DNA from: an uncultured Algibacter sp.
Lineage (GTDB): Bacteria; Bacteroidota; Bacteroidia; Flavobacteriales; Flavobacteriaceae
DNA: 64,000 nt
Reading direction: 5' to 3'
Assembly: GCF_947487575.1 (NCBI RefSeq)
Contig: NZ_CANKXG010000012.1
Coordinates: 1-64,000, forward strand
The position numbers and the translations under genes were made by a program. The notes below the pieces were generated by a model. That model was not told the DNA's origin. It was given only the letters and a program-made list of their open reading frames with translations, and did no database searches. Positions 28,277 to 37,510 of the stretch are shown here, in pieces. How positions within the stretch are numbered: the stretch's first letter is position 1; every line of letters begins with the position of its first letter.

Positions 28277-29209
28277 TCAGTCAATTACAAGTTTTTGGGT
28301 AAAGCTAGAACCACTTCTGTTCAACGTTTTCAACAAATACATTCCTTTGTTAAATTGTGATAAATCTAAATTTAATTTTGATTGATTTTTAACCTGAATA
28401 ATTTTCATCAACTTACCTATTACACTGTAAATCTCTATTGTTTTTAAGTCAACATTTTGAATATTAGAAATAGTTACATTACCATTTGAAGGGTTTGGAT
28501 ATATTTTTAAACTTTCTATTGGTTTTATAGGTTCAGTACTTAAAGTTGAATTATTTAATGTAAACGTAATAGTTGCCATTCTATTTCCGTTAATAGGAAA
28601 TCCAGATACCATTGAAATAGGTTGTCTTGGAGCGCTAATTATGTCGCCAGAACCATAGTTGGTTCCATCATCAGTACCAGCATCATAAGCAAAAACATCA
28701 ATAGTAAATGTGTTTTCCCATCCATTAGAATCAGGATTAATGCCAGAGCGAAGGTTTAAACTATTAACTGCTATAAACCAATCTGGGCTTGGTGCAACCA
28801 TTGATACTAACGTTATTAATGGAAAATCTTCACTTACAGAGATGTTCGTTAATGTTGAAACGCTATTATTTCCAGCAAACGGAGAAAATGCTTGCTGCAA
28901 ATATTGATCGGCATTACCAGCGCTAATAGCATCATTAATTTCACTATTAAAATTAGTAGTATTTCCAGTTTCTGCAATACTCTTTATACCATTAGTTAAA
29001 GGAGCTGTAACTCCAAATTCTAAAATATCATTAATGTTTTTGTGCGTAGCTCCAGCTAATGGAGACCAATGTGCTCCACTAGGTAAAGATGAATGATCGG
29101 TACTATTCCATATTGTAGTTACAGAAATGTCGTAAATCGCAGTAGTCTGAGAAAAAGAGCTGGAAGAGAATACTAAAAAAGAAATAAGTAGTAAAGTAAT
29201 TTTTTTCAT
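28277..29209 (-). CDS. T9SS-exported spondin-domain protein
   Basis: The 310-residue protein has a signal peptide (1-20), one N-terminal spondin domain (about 24-215: YDISVTTIWNSTDHSSLP, GAHWSPLAG, FGVTAPLTNGIKSIAETG, PSPDWFIAVNSLNLR) and a type A T9SS tail (IYPNPSNGN to SFTQKLVID). Spondin domains bind extracellular matrix or glycans in animals; bacterial versions are surface proteins of unknown ligand. It follows the M43 protease on the same strand in reverse order and may be separately transcribed, since 140 bp separate them. Confidence 0.85.
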   Translation of the reverse strand: MKKITLLLISFLVFSSSSFSQTTAIYDISVTTIWNSTDHSSLPSGAHWSPLAGATHKNINDILEFGVTAPLTNGIKSIAETGNTTNFNSEINDAISAGNADQYLQQAFSPFAGNNSVSTLTNISVSEDFPLITLVSMVAPSPDWFIAVNSLNLRSGINPDSNGWENTFTIDVFAYDAGTDDGTNYGSGDIISAPRQPISMVSGFPINGNRMATITFTLNNSTLSTEPIKPIESLKIYPNPSNGNVTISNIQNVDLKTIEIYSVIGKLMKIIQVKNQSKLNLDLSQFNKGMYLLKTLNRSGSSFTQKLVID

Positions 29210-29320
29210 AATTATATTTTTGTAGAAATTATATAGAATTTCCTATAAGTCGTAAATAAACTTAAAAACTTACAATCATAAAAAATAATAGTATTTTTAT
29301 CCTCTATTTAGTATCAATAT

Positions 29321-30184
29321 ATGTCGAAACCAATAAAGATAATAGAATGCCCGCGTGATGCTATGCAAGGTATAAAGCAGTTTATACCCACTAAGCAAAA
29401 GGTGCAGTATATTCAGTCATTATTACGGGTAGGTTTTGATACCATCGATTTTGGAAGTTTTGTTTCCCCAAAGGCTATTCCGCAAATGGTAGATACAGCC
29501 GAGGTATTATCGAAACTGGATTTAAGTAAAACTACAAGTAAACTTTTGTCAATTATTGCAAATACAAGAGGTGCAAATGATGCCTCTAAGCATCAAGAAA
29601 TTGACTATTTAGGGTATCCATTTTCTATCTCAGAAAACTTCCAGATGCGTAATACGCATAAAACCATTGCGGAATCTGTGACAACGCTTTCAGAAATTTT
29701 AGAAATAGCCAATAAATCTAAAAAAGAAGTTGTTGTTTATATCTCTATGGGGTTTGGTAACCCTTATGGAGACCCTTGGAATGTGGATATAGTAGGAGAG
29801 TGGACAGAAAAATTAGCAAACATGGGTGTTAAAATATTATCGCTAAGCGATACTGTTGGAACATCAAATCCAGAAAGCATAGATTATTTATTCTCAAATT
29901 TAATTCCAAAATATCCAAATATAGAATTTGGTGCACATTTACATACAACACCAACTACTTGGTTCGAAAAAGTTGATGCAGCATATAAAGCTGGTTGTTA
30001 TCGTTTTGATGGCGCTATACAAGGCTTTGGTGGCTGTCCTATGGCAAAAGACGAATTAACTGGAAATATGCCTACAGAAAAACTACTTTCATACTTTACT
30101 TCTCAACAAAATAATAGCTTAAATGCGTTAAGTTTTGAAAGTGCTTACAATGAAGCTTCAAAGATTTTTAATCATTTCCATTAA
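29321..30184 (+). CDS. Hydroxymethylglutaryl-CoA lyase
   Basis: This 287-residue TIM-barrel enzyme splits HMG-CoA into acetyl-CoA and acetoacetate in leucine breakdown. It opens with KIIECPRDAMQGIKQFIPT (the CPRD block corresponds to the metal and substrate site), has FGSFVSPKAIPQM, LSLSDTVGTSNPE, the HLHTT metal histidines, and the signature GFGGCPMAKDELTGN (about 229-243) with the catalytic Cys. It stands alone between T9SS and porin genes. Confidence 0.9.
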   Translation: MSKPIKIIECPRDAMQGIKQFIPTKQKVQYIQSLLRVGFDTIDFGSFVSPKAIPQMVDTAEVLSKLDLSKTTSKLLSIIANTRGANDASKHQEIDYLGYPFSISENFQMRNTHKTIAESVTTLSEILEIANKSKKEVVVYISMGFGNPYGDPWNVDIVGEWTEKLANMGVKILSLSDTVGTSNPESIDYLFSNLIPKYPNIEFGAHLHTTPTTWFEKVDAAYKAGCYRFDGAIQGFGGCPMAKDELTGNMPTEKLLSYFTSQQNNSLNALSFESAYNEASKIFNHFH

Positions 30185-30297
30185 ACTTTTGTTCTTTTTT
30201 AAGATATTTATTATGTTTAAATTTATAGTGTAATACACTGTATTTCAGAATCTTATTTTTTATTTTATTTCTTTATTTAAAATTAATCTAAATAAAC

Positions 30298-30328
30298 TTT
30301 GTGTAAGTGATTATGAGTTTTATATTTG
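30298..30328 (+). promoter_or_regulatory. Strong consensus promoter of the porin gene
   Basis: TTTG (30298-30301) and TATATTTG (30321-30328) are separated by 19 bp, a full match to the Bacteroidota -33/-7 pattern. The leader would be about 55 nt, ending at the ATG at 30390. Confidence 0.75.
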
Positions 30329-30389
30329 CATCTTCAATTGAAATATTATTTATAATAAGTCTAAATAAAAACAATAAATCAAACAAAAA

Positions 30390-31565
30390 ATGAAGAAATT
30401 AACCTTACTTTTTTCAATCTTATTAGCTTCAATAGCAAGCTCACAAACATTACAAGATTCAATTACTTTCGACCCTCAAAAACAATTAAATGCAGCGCAA
30501 CGTATCCTTTCTGGAAACTATGGAAAAGCAGTAACTGTAGGGGCTTATGGAGAGTTAACTTACAATCAGCCAGAAGCTTTAAATGGCGAGTTAGATATTC
30601 AACGCTTAGTATTACTATTCGGTTATAAATTTGATGACAGAACACAGTTTGTAACAGAATTAGAAGTTGAGCATACCGTAGAAATTTTTGTAGAACAAGC
30701 TTTTGTAAACTATAATGTAGCACCAAATGTTAGTTTACGAGGTGGTTTAATGTTAGTACCTTTTGGTATTATAAACGAGTTTCACGAACCAACAACATTC
30801 AACGGTGTAGAAAGACCATCAGTAGATAATGTAATTATTCCAACCACATGGAGAGAGCTTGGAGTAGGTGTAACAGGACGCTTTAACGAGTTGTCTCTTG
30901 GTTATCAAGCTTATATTTTCAACGGCTTCAAATCTACTTCTTTCGATGGAGAAGGTGGAGTAAACGGTGTTTTAAAAGGATCAAACGGATTACGCTCAGG
31001 TCGTCAAAAAGCAATTAAGTCTACTGTAGATAGCCCAACACTTTCAATGAAATTCGATTATTACGGCATCCCAGGTTTACGTTTAGGACTTTCAGGATAT
31101 TTTGGAGACACACAAGCCGAAGACGATGTAGAAGATATCAAAGGAGCCAACATTGGCATCTCTATGGTTGGTCTAGATGCACGTTATGCATTCCAACGTT
31201 TCACGGCTCGTGGACAGTACGTTCACGGTTCATTATCAGGGACTGAAGATTATAATAACCTAACAGGTAAAGATTTAGGAAGCGAGTTACAAGGTTGGTA
31301 TCTAGAAGCAGCTTACAACCTACTACCTCAAGAAAAAAAACAACGTTTATTTGCTTTTGCAAGGTACGAGCAGTATGACACTCACGCCAGTACAGTTGGT
31401 ATACAAAGAAACGATGCCTACAATCGAAACGACTTAACAACTGGTTTAAGCTACCATTTAGCACCTGGAGTTGTGCTTAAAGGCGATTACCAATTTAGAG
31501 ACAACGCCGTTTCTGGTGGCGATGTTGCAAATAGATTAAATTTCGGAATCGGAGTTTGGTTTTAA
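30390..31565 (+). CDS. Outer-membrane porin (phosphate-selective porin O/P-like)
   Basis: A 391-residue beta-barrel protein with signal peptide (1-18). GLMLVPFGIINEFHEPTTFNG and WRELGVGVTGRF are typical of the porin O/P-like family, and the last strand ends in aromatic residues (NFGIGVWF), the signal for outer-membrane insertion. It probably forms a channel, but substrate selectivity cannot be read from sequence. The codons are rich in preferred forms and the promoter is strong, so it is probably abundant. An FMN-binding protein and a membrane protein follow on the same strand after a repeat and a hairpin. Confidence 0.88.
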   Translation: MKKLTLLFSILLASIASSQTLQDSITFDPQKQLNAAQRILSGNYGKAVTVGAYGELTYNQPEALNGELDIQRLVLLFGYKFDDRTQFVTELEVEHTVEIFVEQAFVNYNVAPNVSLRGGLMLVPFGIINEFHEPTTFNGVERPSVDNVIIPTTWRELGVGVTGRFNELSLGYQAYIFNGFKSTSFDGEGGVNGVLKGSNGLRSGRQKAIKSTVDSPTLSMKFDYYGIPGLRLGLSGYFGDTQAEDDVEDIKGANIGISMVGLDARYAFQRFTARGQYVHGSLSGTEDYNNLTGKDLGSELQGWYLEAAYNLLPQEKKQRLFAFARYEQYDTHASTVGIQRNDAYNRNDLTTGLSYHLAPGVVLKGDYQFRDNAVSGGDVANRLNFGIGVWF

Positions 31566-31571
31566 AATAAT

Positions 31572-31664
31572 TTGGGCGTTACCCCGAAAAGGGTCGGGCT
31601 TTACGTTGCAAGTCCTCGCACTTCCTTCGTCAGGCTGTGGGCTTTACACTGCAATCCCTAACGC
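31572..31664 (-). repeat. REP-like intergenic element, copy C
   Basis: Directly behind the porin stop lies a GC-rich 93-bp element. Read on the minus strand it starts GCGTTAGGGATTGCAGTG and ends GACCCTTTTCGGGGTAACGCCC. It is about 90% identical, by eye, to copy D at 62468-62554, in the opposite orientation. Confidence 0.8.
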
Positions 31665-31671
31665 ACAAGTA

Positions 31672-31717
31672 CCAAATAGCTTATTCGTTAATTTTATATT
31701 ATCAATAAGCTATTTGG
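31672..31717 (+). terminator. Long hairpin after the porin gene
   Basis: A perfect 14-bp stem (CCAAATAGCTTATT / AATAAGCTATTTGG) with an 18-nt loop. It is followed by only a short T-rich stretch, so it may be a terminator or an mRNA-stabilising end. Confidence 0.55.
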
Positions 31718-31725
31718 CATTTTAA

Positions 31726-31755
31726 TTGTTAAAAGAATAAAAAACAATACTTTTG
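31726..31755 (+). promoter_or_regulatory. Promoter of the FMN-binding gene, adjacent to its ATG
   Basis: TTG (31726-31728), 19 bp, TACTTTTG (31748-31755): an exact match to spacing and -7 consensus. Only CACT separates the -7 box from the ATG at 31760, so transcription should start at or next to the A of the start codon. Confidence 0.7.
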
Positions 31756-31759
31756 CACT

Positions 31760-32287
31760 ATGCGTTTTAAACACATATCAATATTAGTTTTAGCTTTAAT
31801 CATGATGTCTTTTGGTTTACCCAAAAACATTCAGAAAAAATTAAATAAAGAAATAGTTAAAACCTATAACATTGAAACCTTTAACCTTACCGAAGTTGCC
31901 ATAGCTTCAAATGTTACAAAAGACTTACCATCAAAATTCGAAGCTAATAGCTTATTTAAAATTGAAGAAAATGGAAACCTTTTAGGGTATGCCTATTTAT
32001 CTAAAGCACCAAGTAAAACAGCGCTTTTCGATTATTTAGTATTACTTGATAAAGATTTAATTGTATTAAAATCAAAAATCTTAATTTATAGAGAAGAATA
32101 TGGAGGCGAAATTGGTAGCACACGTTGGTTAAAACAATTTATAGGAAAAAAAGGAGGAGACCAGCTAAAACATGGCGAAAATATTATAGCCATTTCTGGA
32201 GCAACCATTTCTGTCCGTTCCATGACCAATGCCATGAACGATTTTCTTCAGTCATTAAAAATCCTTCAAAGCAAAAATATCCTATAA
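31760..32287 (+). CDS. Exported FMN-binding domain protein
   Basis: The 175-residue protein starts with a hydrophobic export signal (about 1-20) and ends with an FMN-binding domain whose flavinylation motif reads SGATISVRSMTNAM (about 148-161). In this family the Thr of (S/D)GA(T)xS/T takes FMN as a phosphoester bond on the outer face of the membrane. It should therefore act in the periplasm as an electron carrier. The next gene starts at the very next base and encodes a four-helix membrane protein, a probable partner. No Fe-S or heme motif is present. Confidence 0.82.
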   Translation: MRFKHISILVLALIMMSFGLPKNIQKKLNKEIVKTYNIETFNLTEVAIASNVTKDLPSKFEANSLFKIEENGNLLGYAYLSKAPSKTALFDYLVLLDKDLIVLKSKILIYREEYGGEIGSTRWLKQFIGKKGGDQLKHGENIIAISGATISVRSMTNAMNDFLQSLKILQSKNIL

Positions 32288-32776
32288 ATGCAACTAAACG
32301 GATTAATATTTACACTACCTAAAGAGATTAAATTATTAATCGGTGCATTCGTAATTGTATTAAGTATTGGTTTCTATACAGGTTTGTTATTTGTTGGAGA
32401 AACCTCTTCAGCAAACCCGAACGGCATTGAAGAACAATATTTAGGAAATGAAGATGATGAAAACGCTGAGGTAATGCGTTTCAAAAAAAGCCCACAAGAA
32501 ATGCTTACACTGGTTCATAACCATATTTTATCCATGTCTATTATTTTCTTTTTAGTAGGCTTGTTAGTTTCAATAACCAAACTTCCAAAAAAACTAAAAA
32601 CCTTTCTGATAGTAGAACCCTTTCTGTCTGTTATTCTAACTTTTGGAGGTCTTTATCTACTCTGGACAGGTATGCTCTGGATGAAATACATTGTTATGCT
32701 GTCTGGTATATTAATGACACTTACTTTTACAGCCTCAACGCTTATTATCTTAAAACAGGTCTTTCATAAAGACTAG
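32288..32776 (+). CDS. Four-helix membrane protein, partner of the FMN-binding protein
   Basis: I recognise no named family in this 162-residue protein. It has four hydrophobic segments (about 14-36, 74-94, 105-125 and 130-155) with an acidic periplasmic loop (GNEDDENAE) between the first two. A His-x-His pair (VHNHILSM, about 74-76) opens helix 2 and could bind heme or quinone (inference). The ATG follows the previous stop directly, so it is cotranscribed and probably coupled. A role in passing electrons from the quinone pool to the periplasmic flavoprotein is a plausible guess only. Confidence 0.65.
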   Translation: MQLNGLIFTLPKEIKLLIGAFVIVLSIGFYTGLLFVGETSSANPNGIEEQYLGNEDDENAEVMRFKKSPQEMLTLVHNHILSMSIIFFLVGLLVSITKLPKKLKTFLIVEPFLSVILTFGGLYLLWTGMLWMKYIVMLSGILMTLTFTASTLIILKQVFHKD

Positions 32777-32832
32777 ATTTATCTTGTTAATTTCTTAACA
32801 AAAAAGAAGCACTTTTATCTATTTTTAAATTG

Positions 32833-32840
32833 TATATTTG
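32833..32840 (+). promoter_or_regulatory. -7 box of guaB
   Basis: TATATTTG fits TAnnTTTG. It lies 25 nt before the ATG at 32866, and the TTG codon at 32860 is judged not to be the start. Confidence 0.55.
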
Positions 32841-32865
32841 CACGCAATTATAACTGTAATTGCAA

Positions 32866-34338
32866 ATGACAGCACACGAAAACAAAATAGTTGGAGAAGG
32901 ATTAACCTACGACGACGTTCTATTAGTTCCAGCTTTTTCTGAAGTTCTTCCAAGAGAAGTTAGTATTCAAACAAAATTTACAAGAAACATTACTATCAAC
33001 GTACCTATTGTGTCTGCAGCAATGGACACCGTTACCGAAAGTAAAATGGCTATTGCCATGGCACAAGAAGGCGGCATTGGTGTATTACATAAAAATATGA
33101 CTATAGAAGCGCAAGCTCTTAAAGTTAGAAAGGTAAAACGTGCCGAAAGCGGTATGATTATCGATCCTGTAACTTTACCGCTTACCGCTAAAGTTTTAGA
33201 TGCTAAACAGTACATGGCAGAGCATGGTATAGGAGGAATTCCTATTATAGATGCAGATGGTATTTTAAAAGGTATTGTTACCAATCGCGATTTACGCTTC
33301 GAGCACGATAACAAAAGATCTATTACAGAAGTAATGACAAGTGAAAATTTGGTTACTGCTGCTGTTGGAACCTCGTTAGCTGATGCCGAATCAATTTTAC
33401 AAAATCATAAAATAGAAAAACTACTTATAGTAGACGATAATTATAAACTTTCTGGATTAATTACATTTAGAGACATTACCAAGTTAACACAAAAACCCAA
33501 TGCTAATAAAGATAAATATGGACGTTTACGTGTCGCTGCTGCTTTAGGTGTAACTGCCGATGTTGTAGATAGAGCAGAAGCTTTAGTTAATGCTGGTGTT
33601 GATGCGGTTGTTATAGATACAGCGCATGGACATACAAAAACAGTGCTAACAGCATTAAAATCTGTTAAAAATAAATTTCCAGATTTAGATGTTATTGTTG
33701 GTAATGTTGCAACTGGTGCAGCAGCTAAGTTTTTAGTAGAAGCAGGAGCAGATGCTGTAAAAGTTGGTATTGGTCCGGGGTCTATTTGTACAACGCGAGT
33801 TGTTGCAGGTGTTGGTTTTCCTCAGTTTTCTGCAGTATTAGAAGTAGCGGCAGCTATTAAGGGAACAGGCGTTCCAGTTATTGCAGATGGTGGAATTCGT
33901 TACACAGGTGATATCCCTAAAGCTATTGCAGCAGGTGCAGATACCGTGATGTTAGGGTCACTTTTAGCAGGAACTAAAGAATCTCCAGGAGAAACTATTA
34001 TTTACGAAGGGCGAAAATTTAAGTCGTATCGTGGTATGGGATCTGTTGAAGCTATGAAACAAGGAAGTAAAGACCGTTATTTCCAAGATGTTGAGGATGA
34101 TATTAAAAAACTAGTTCCAGAAGGTATTGTGGGACGCGTACCTTATAAAGGCGAATTAAACGAAAGTATTCATCAATTTGTAGGTGGTTTGCGTGCAGGA
34201 ATGGGGTATTGTGGAGCTAAAGATATTGAGGCACTTAAAGAAACTGGACAATTTGTTAAAATTACAGCAAGTGGTATTAATGAAAGCCATCCACATGATG
34301 TAACCATTACTAAAGAGTCTCCTAATTATTCAAGATAA
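32866..34338 (+). CDS. guaB: Inosine-5'-monophosphate dehydrogenase
   Basis: GuaB oxidises IMP to XMP with NAD+, the committed step of GMP synthesis. The 490-residue protein has the catalytic barrel with two inserted CBS domains (about 95-210: [16 protein letters not shown] and [10 protein letters not shown]), the active-site loop [17 protein letters not shown] with the catalytic Cys (about 305), [19 protein letters not shown], and the flap [10 protein letters not shown]. guaA at 60.9 kb completes the branch. The ATG at 32866 gives the normal N-terminus. A bidirectional terminator follows. Confidence 0.97.
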   Translation: MTAHENKIVGEGLTYDDVLLVPAFSEVLPREVSIQTKFTRNITINVPIVSAAMDTVTESKMAIAMAQEGGIGVLHKNMTIEAQALKVRKVKRAESGMIIDPVTLPLTAKVLDAKQYMAEHGIGGIPIIDADGILKGIVTNRDLRFEHDNKRSITEVMTSENLVTAAVGTSLADAESILQNHKIEKLLIVDDNYKLSGLITFRDITKLTQKPNANKDKYGRLRVAAALGVTADVVDRAEALVNAGVDAVVIDTAHGHTKTVLTALKSVKNKFPDLDVIVGNVATGAAAKFLVEAGADAVKVGIGPGSICTTRVVAGVGFPQFSAVLEVAAAIKGTGVPVIADGGIRYTGDIPKAIAAGADTVMLGSLLAGTKESPGETIIYEGRKFKSYRGMGSVEAMKQGSKDRYFQDVEDDIKKLVPEGIVGRVPYKGELNESIHQFVGGLRAGMGYCGAKDIEALKETGQFVKITASGINESHPHDVTITKESPNYSR

Positions 34339-34345
34339 ATCAAAT

Positions 34346-34379
34346 AAAAAAGGTGGAAGTTAATACTTCCACCTTTTTT
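34346..34379. terminator. Bidirectional terminator between guaB and a lipoprotein gene
   Basis: A perfect 15-bp stem (AAAAAAGGTGGAAGT and its complement) with a TAAT loop carries T runs on both strands. It serves the convergent guaB and the lipoprotein gene ending at 34429. Confidence 0.88.
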
Positions 34380-34428
34380 GATATTACTGTAATTAATTAT
34401 CACAGCTTAGATAAATATTTGTAAAACC

Positions 34429-35007
34429 CTATTGGATTTCAACGCTAGTAAATGTAATATTTAAGTCTTCTGAACCTCCAGTTACTGAACCAAATTCGTC
34501 AGAATCATCAGCACCTTCTGGTAAATGAATTAATTTGATTTGCACATTTCCAGTACTTACAGCTCCTGCAACCCACGTTGTATTTACACCTAATTTATTA
34601 CTATCAGCTCCATCTATGTCATCGCCATCTCTAGACATTGTTAAGTTAATACCGCCGCTTACAGCATAAGTAAAAAAGTGTTCATCGGCCTCTTTAATAA
34701 TATCTTCATTTAATACATCTTCAGGATCATTAGGATCTTCTGCATTAAGTATAGAGAGTGTTAAAGCGTATGTTGCTCCAGCAGTAAAAGATCCAGTAAC
34801 GTCCTCTATAGAAGCGCCATCTTGACCATCTGGTGCTACACTAGTCATAACAACAATATCTGTAGCATCTGCATCATTCACAAAGGTTAATGTAACATTG
34901 GTTATTAGCTCTTCTTCAAGAACGGCTTCTGGATCATCATCATCTGAACATGATGTAATAAGCGTTAAACAAAAAAGTGCACTAAGAAATAATTTACTAG
35001 TTTTCAT
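34429..35007 (-). CDS. Surface lipoprotein of a TonB receptor operon
   Basis: A 192-residue lipoprotein: MKTSKLFLSALFCLTLITSCS gives a lipobox with Cys20, followed by an Asp/Glu-rich linker (SDDDDPEAVLEEEL) like the lipoprotein export signal of Bacteroidota that sends proteins to the cell surface. The body is beta-rich; EEDEHFF-like acid/His residues (EADEHFFTY, about 109-117) could bind metal. Similar small lipoproteins sit next to TonB receptors in many Flavobacteriaceae. I use the ATG at 35007; longer starts add a non-signal leader. It lies 65 bp behind the receptor and is probably its binding partner. Confidence 0.75.
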   Translation of the reverse strand: MKTSKLFLSALFCLTLITSCSDDDDPEAVLEEELITNVTLTFVNDADATDIVVMTSVAPDGQDGASIEDVTGSFTAGATYALTLSILNAEDPNDPEDVLNEDIIKEADEHFFTYAVSGGINLTMSRDGDDIDGADSNKLGVNTTWVAGAVSTGNVQIKLIHLPEGADDSDEFGSVTGGSEDLNITFTSVEIQ

Positions 35008-35072
35008 AAGATTTGAATTTAAATAATTGATTTTCATTGTTTTAAGGTTTAAAGTTTTTGTGTTCATGTTTA

Positions 35073-37469
35073 TTAATAATTAAATTGTATTTGTAATGTT
35101 ACATTACGCCCTAAATCGTCAGCGAAGAAGCGCAATTGGTTTAAGTAATTTCTATAAGATGTATCAAAGAGGTTATTAATTCCTAAGGCTACATTTAAAT
35201 TTGATTTTTCGCCAAAAGAGAAAGTAGCTTCACTATAAAAGTGTAATAAATGATAGGCGGGTGGAGGTGTACTGATATCTATCTCCCGCTTTTCACTTGT
35301 AAGTGCATCTGTAATTTCAAAGTTGAAATCAGGAAATTCGTTCTGTTCAAATACCCATTCAGATTTTATACTAGCCGAAAAATTACACCAAGCTTTATTG
35401 TTATAAGTGATTTGATTCATCGTATTAAATGCTGGCAGGTCAATTAAAGGAATATCATTTTTTAAGTCATATCCTTTTATAAATGCTGTTTTATTTTGCC
35501 ATTGCCAGTTATTCGTTACATCATAAGAGGTATTTACATCAATACCAAACAATTCAGCATCGGCCTGTTGGTATTCCCATAATGGGAATGGGCCTCTAGT
35601 TGTTGGTATAAAAGCAAAAGGTTTTAAATAGATGTAATCACTAATCCTATTATAAAATATTTCAGTAACAAGGTTGAATTTTGATGTATTGTAATTATAA
35701 GATGCAGAAACTCTATTAGAAATTTCTTTATCAAATCTTATATCACCAAGCTCAAACCTAGCTGCAGAATGGTGTAAGCCATCACTAAATAGCTCTGAAG
35801 CATTTGGTGGTCTACTAGATAATGCGTAGTTACCTATAAGATAACTTTTATCATTTAGATAGTATTTTGCACCAACAGAAGCCGAAATGTTATGATAATC
35901 AAAAACAGGGTTCGTTAAAAATTGTGTTGGAGTTTCGTCAATAATGATATCTGAAAAATCAACATCATAACCACGTTCTTCCCATCTTGATTTACGATAA
36001 AACTTTTTCGCATCAAATCGATTAAAATCGTAGCGTATACCAGCATCAAGAATTAAATCATTGTTTAATCGCCATTCTGTTGTAGTGTAAACACCAAAGT
36101 CATATTTGTTATAATCAGGAATTAAGCGTCTTACGCCCGTATCTGGGTTTGCAAAATTATCCTGATAGCGCCCCATTATACCAAAATTAAATTTTCGATT
36201 CAAGTTTGCATCCAAGTTAGCATCTGCTAAAACAGTATGGGTTTGTAATGTTAAATCAATAGCTGGAATATTCCTTCTATCGCCTATTCTAACATCAAAC
36301 TCAAGGCGTTTATTATTTTGATAATCGTATTGAAAAGTTACTTTACCAAAGTTTGAAAAACGTTTGTAATAACTCACCTTTGCTAAATGATGTGTTATGT
36401 CTTGTTTTGGCGCATTGATATCATAACTAAATGCTCTTCGAATAGAAGGTTGACCTAAATTTATAGCGCGCTCTAAATCAAAAACACTACCAATATGTGA
36501 TGCACCTAAAATTCCAATTTCGTTTTTCAAATAGCTATAATATACTTCAAAACCAGATTGAAATTTATTTTTACCAAATCTCGTTGTTAAGCCTTTAGAA
36601 TCTAGCCCTGTATTGGTAAGATTATAATCAGGAGCTTTAAAATCACCATTTTTTCTATAGGATCCCTGCACTTGCGCAAACCACCCAGAATTATAATTTT
36701 TATTTACAGTTGAAGATATATTGTAGCCTCTTCCGTTAGTTTGCCCTCCTAAAATGGTTCGTCCATAAAGTGTGTCCTTACGAATTACTTTACTTGAGTT
36801 TATAACCACAACACCTCCAATTGCATCACCTCCATAAGCTAATGCTCCAGCGCCTTTAATAACAGAAATCTGGTTTGCACTATTAATATCAATATTTGGA
36901 GCATGTTCAATACCCCATTCTTGATCTTGTAAACGCACACTATTATTAAGAATTAGTATTCTACTACTGTGTAGGCCATTTATCATAGGCTTTACAATAG
37001 TACTTCCTGTATTAATTGAGGATATACCTGCAACTTCTTTTAGTGCATCACCCAAACTGAGACTACTATAGCGTTTTAAAACGTTATCTTTAATAACAGT
37101 TTCCTGAGCTGTTTTTGTGGTTTTGTTACCTTTATTTTGTAAGCTAACTTCATCTAATTCTTCTAGATGATGTTCCATACTTATCTTCTCGTATGTATCT
37201 CCAACAATATCTACATCAATACGTTTAGTTTCACACCCTACATGTGATATAACAAGAACTAATTTGCCGTTACAGAGGTTTTTAATAGAGAATTTACCAT
37301 TAATATCTCCTGTTGTGTAACTATTTAGTGTCTCAATATATACTGTTGCTCCAGACATTGGCGTGGCATCATGGAAATCCATAATTTCACCAATAAAAGT
37401 ATACTTACAATTTTGAGAGTGAATCGTACTGAAAATGCACAATACCACAATCAATAAATTGTGTTTCAT
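35073..37469 (-). CDS. TonB-dependent receptor, probably for a metal or metal complex
   Basis: The 798-residue outer-membrane receptor has a signal peptide (1-18), a carboxypeptidase-like domain (about 20-105), a plug (about 110-225: YSSLSLGDALKEVAGISSIN, GLHSSRILILNN) and a barrel ending LGRNVTLQIQFNY. The plug includes DQEWGIEHAPNIDIN, typical of a class of receptors near metal-homeostasis genes. It lies between a His/Cys-rich small protein and a surface lipoprotein, and that context suggests zinc or copper uptake. Substrate is inferred only. Confidence 0.9.
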   Translation of the reverse strand: MKHNLLIVVLCIFSTIHSQNCKYTFIGEIMDFHDATPMSGATVYIETLNSYTTGDINGKFSIKNLCNGKLVLVISHVGCETKRIDVDIVGDTYEKISMEHHLEELDEVSLQNKGNKTTKTAQETVIKDNVLKRYSSLSLGDALKEVAGISSINTGSTIVKPMINGLHSSRILILNNSVRLQDQEWGIEHAPNIDINSANQISVIKGAGALAYGGDAIGGVVVINSSKVIRKDTLYGRTILGGQTNGRGYNISSTVNKNYNSGWFAQVQGSYRKNGDFKAPDYNLTNTGLDSKGLTTRFGKNKFQSGFEVYYSYLKNEIGILGASHIGSVFDLERAINLGQPSIRRAFSYDINAPKQDITHHLAKVSYYKRFSNFGKVTFQYDYQNNKRLEFDVRIGDRRNIPAIDLTLQTHTVLADANLDANLNRKFNFGIMGRYQDNFANPDTGVRRLIPDYNKYDFGVYTTTEWRLNNDLILDAGIRYDFNRFDAKKFYRKSRWEERGYDVDFSDIIIDETPTQFLTNPVFDYHNISASVGAKYYLNDKSYLIGNYALSSRPPNASELFSDGLHHSAARFELGDIRFDKEISNRVSASYNYNTSKFNLVTEIFYNRISDYIYLKPFAFIPTTRGPFPLWEYQQADAELFGIDVNTSYDVTNNWQWQNKTAFIKGYDLKNDIPLIDLPAFNTMNQITYNNKAWCNFSASIKSEWVFEQNEFPDFNFEITDALTSEKREIDISTPPPAYHLLHFYSEATFSFGEKSNLNVALGINNLFDTSYRNYLNQLRFFADDLGRNVTLQIQFNY

Positions 37470-37510
37470 TGTATTATTTTTTTGTATTATTTTTTAGTTT
37501 AAACAGAGTG

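Noticed and set aside
30463-30726. Antisense frames inside the porin gene (also 31201-31464)
   Set aside because: They are by-products of the porin codon bias and have no start signals or family resemblance.
32860-32866. TTG start for guaB
   Set aside because: The ATG two codons later gives the standard start and fits the promoter distance.
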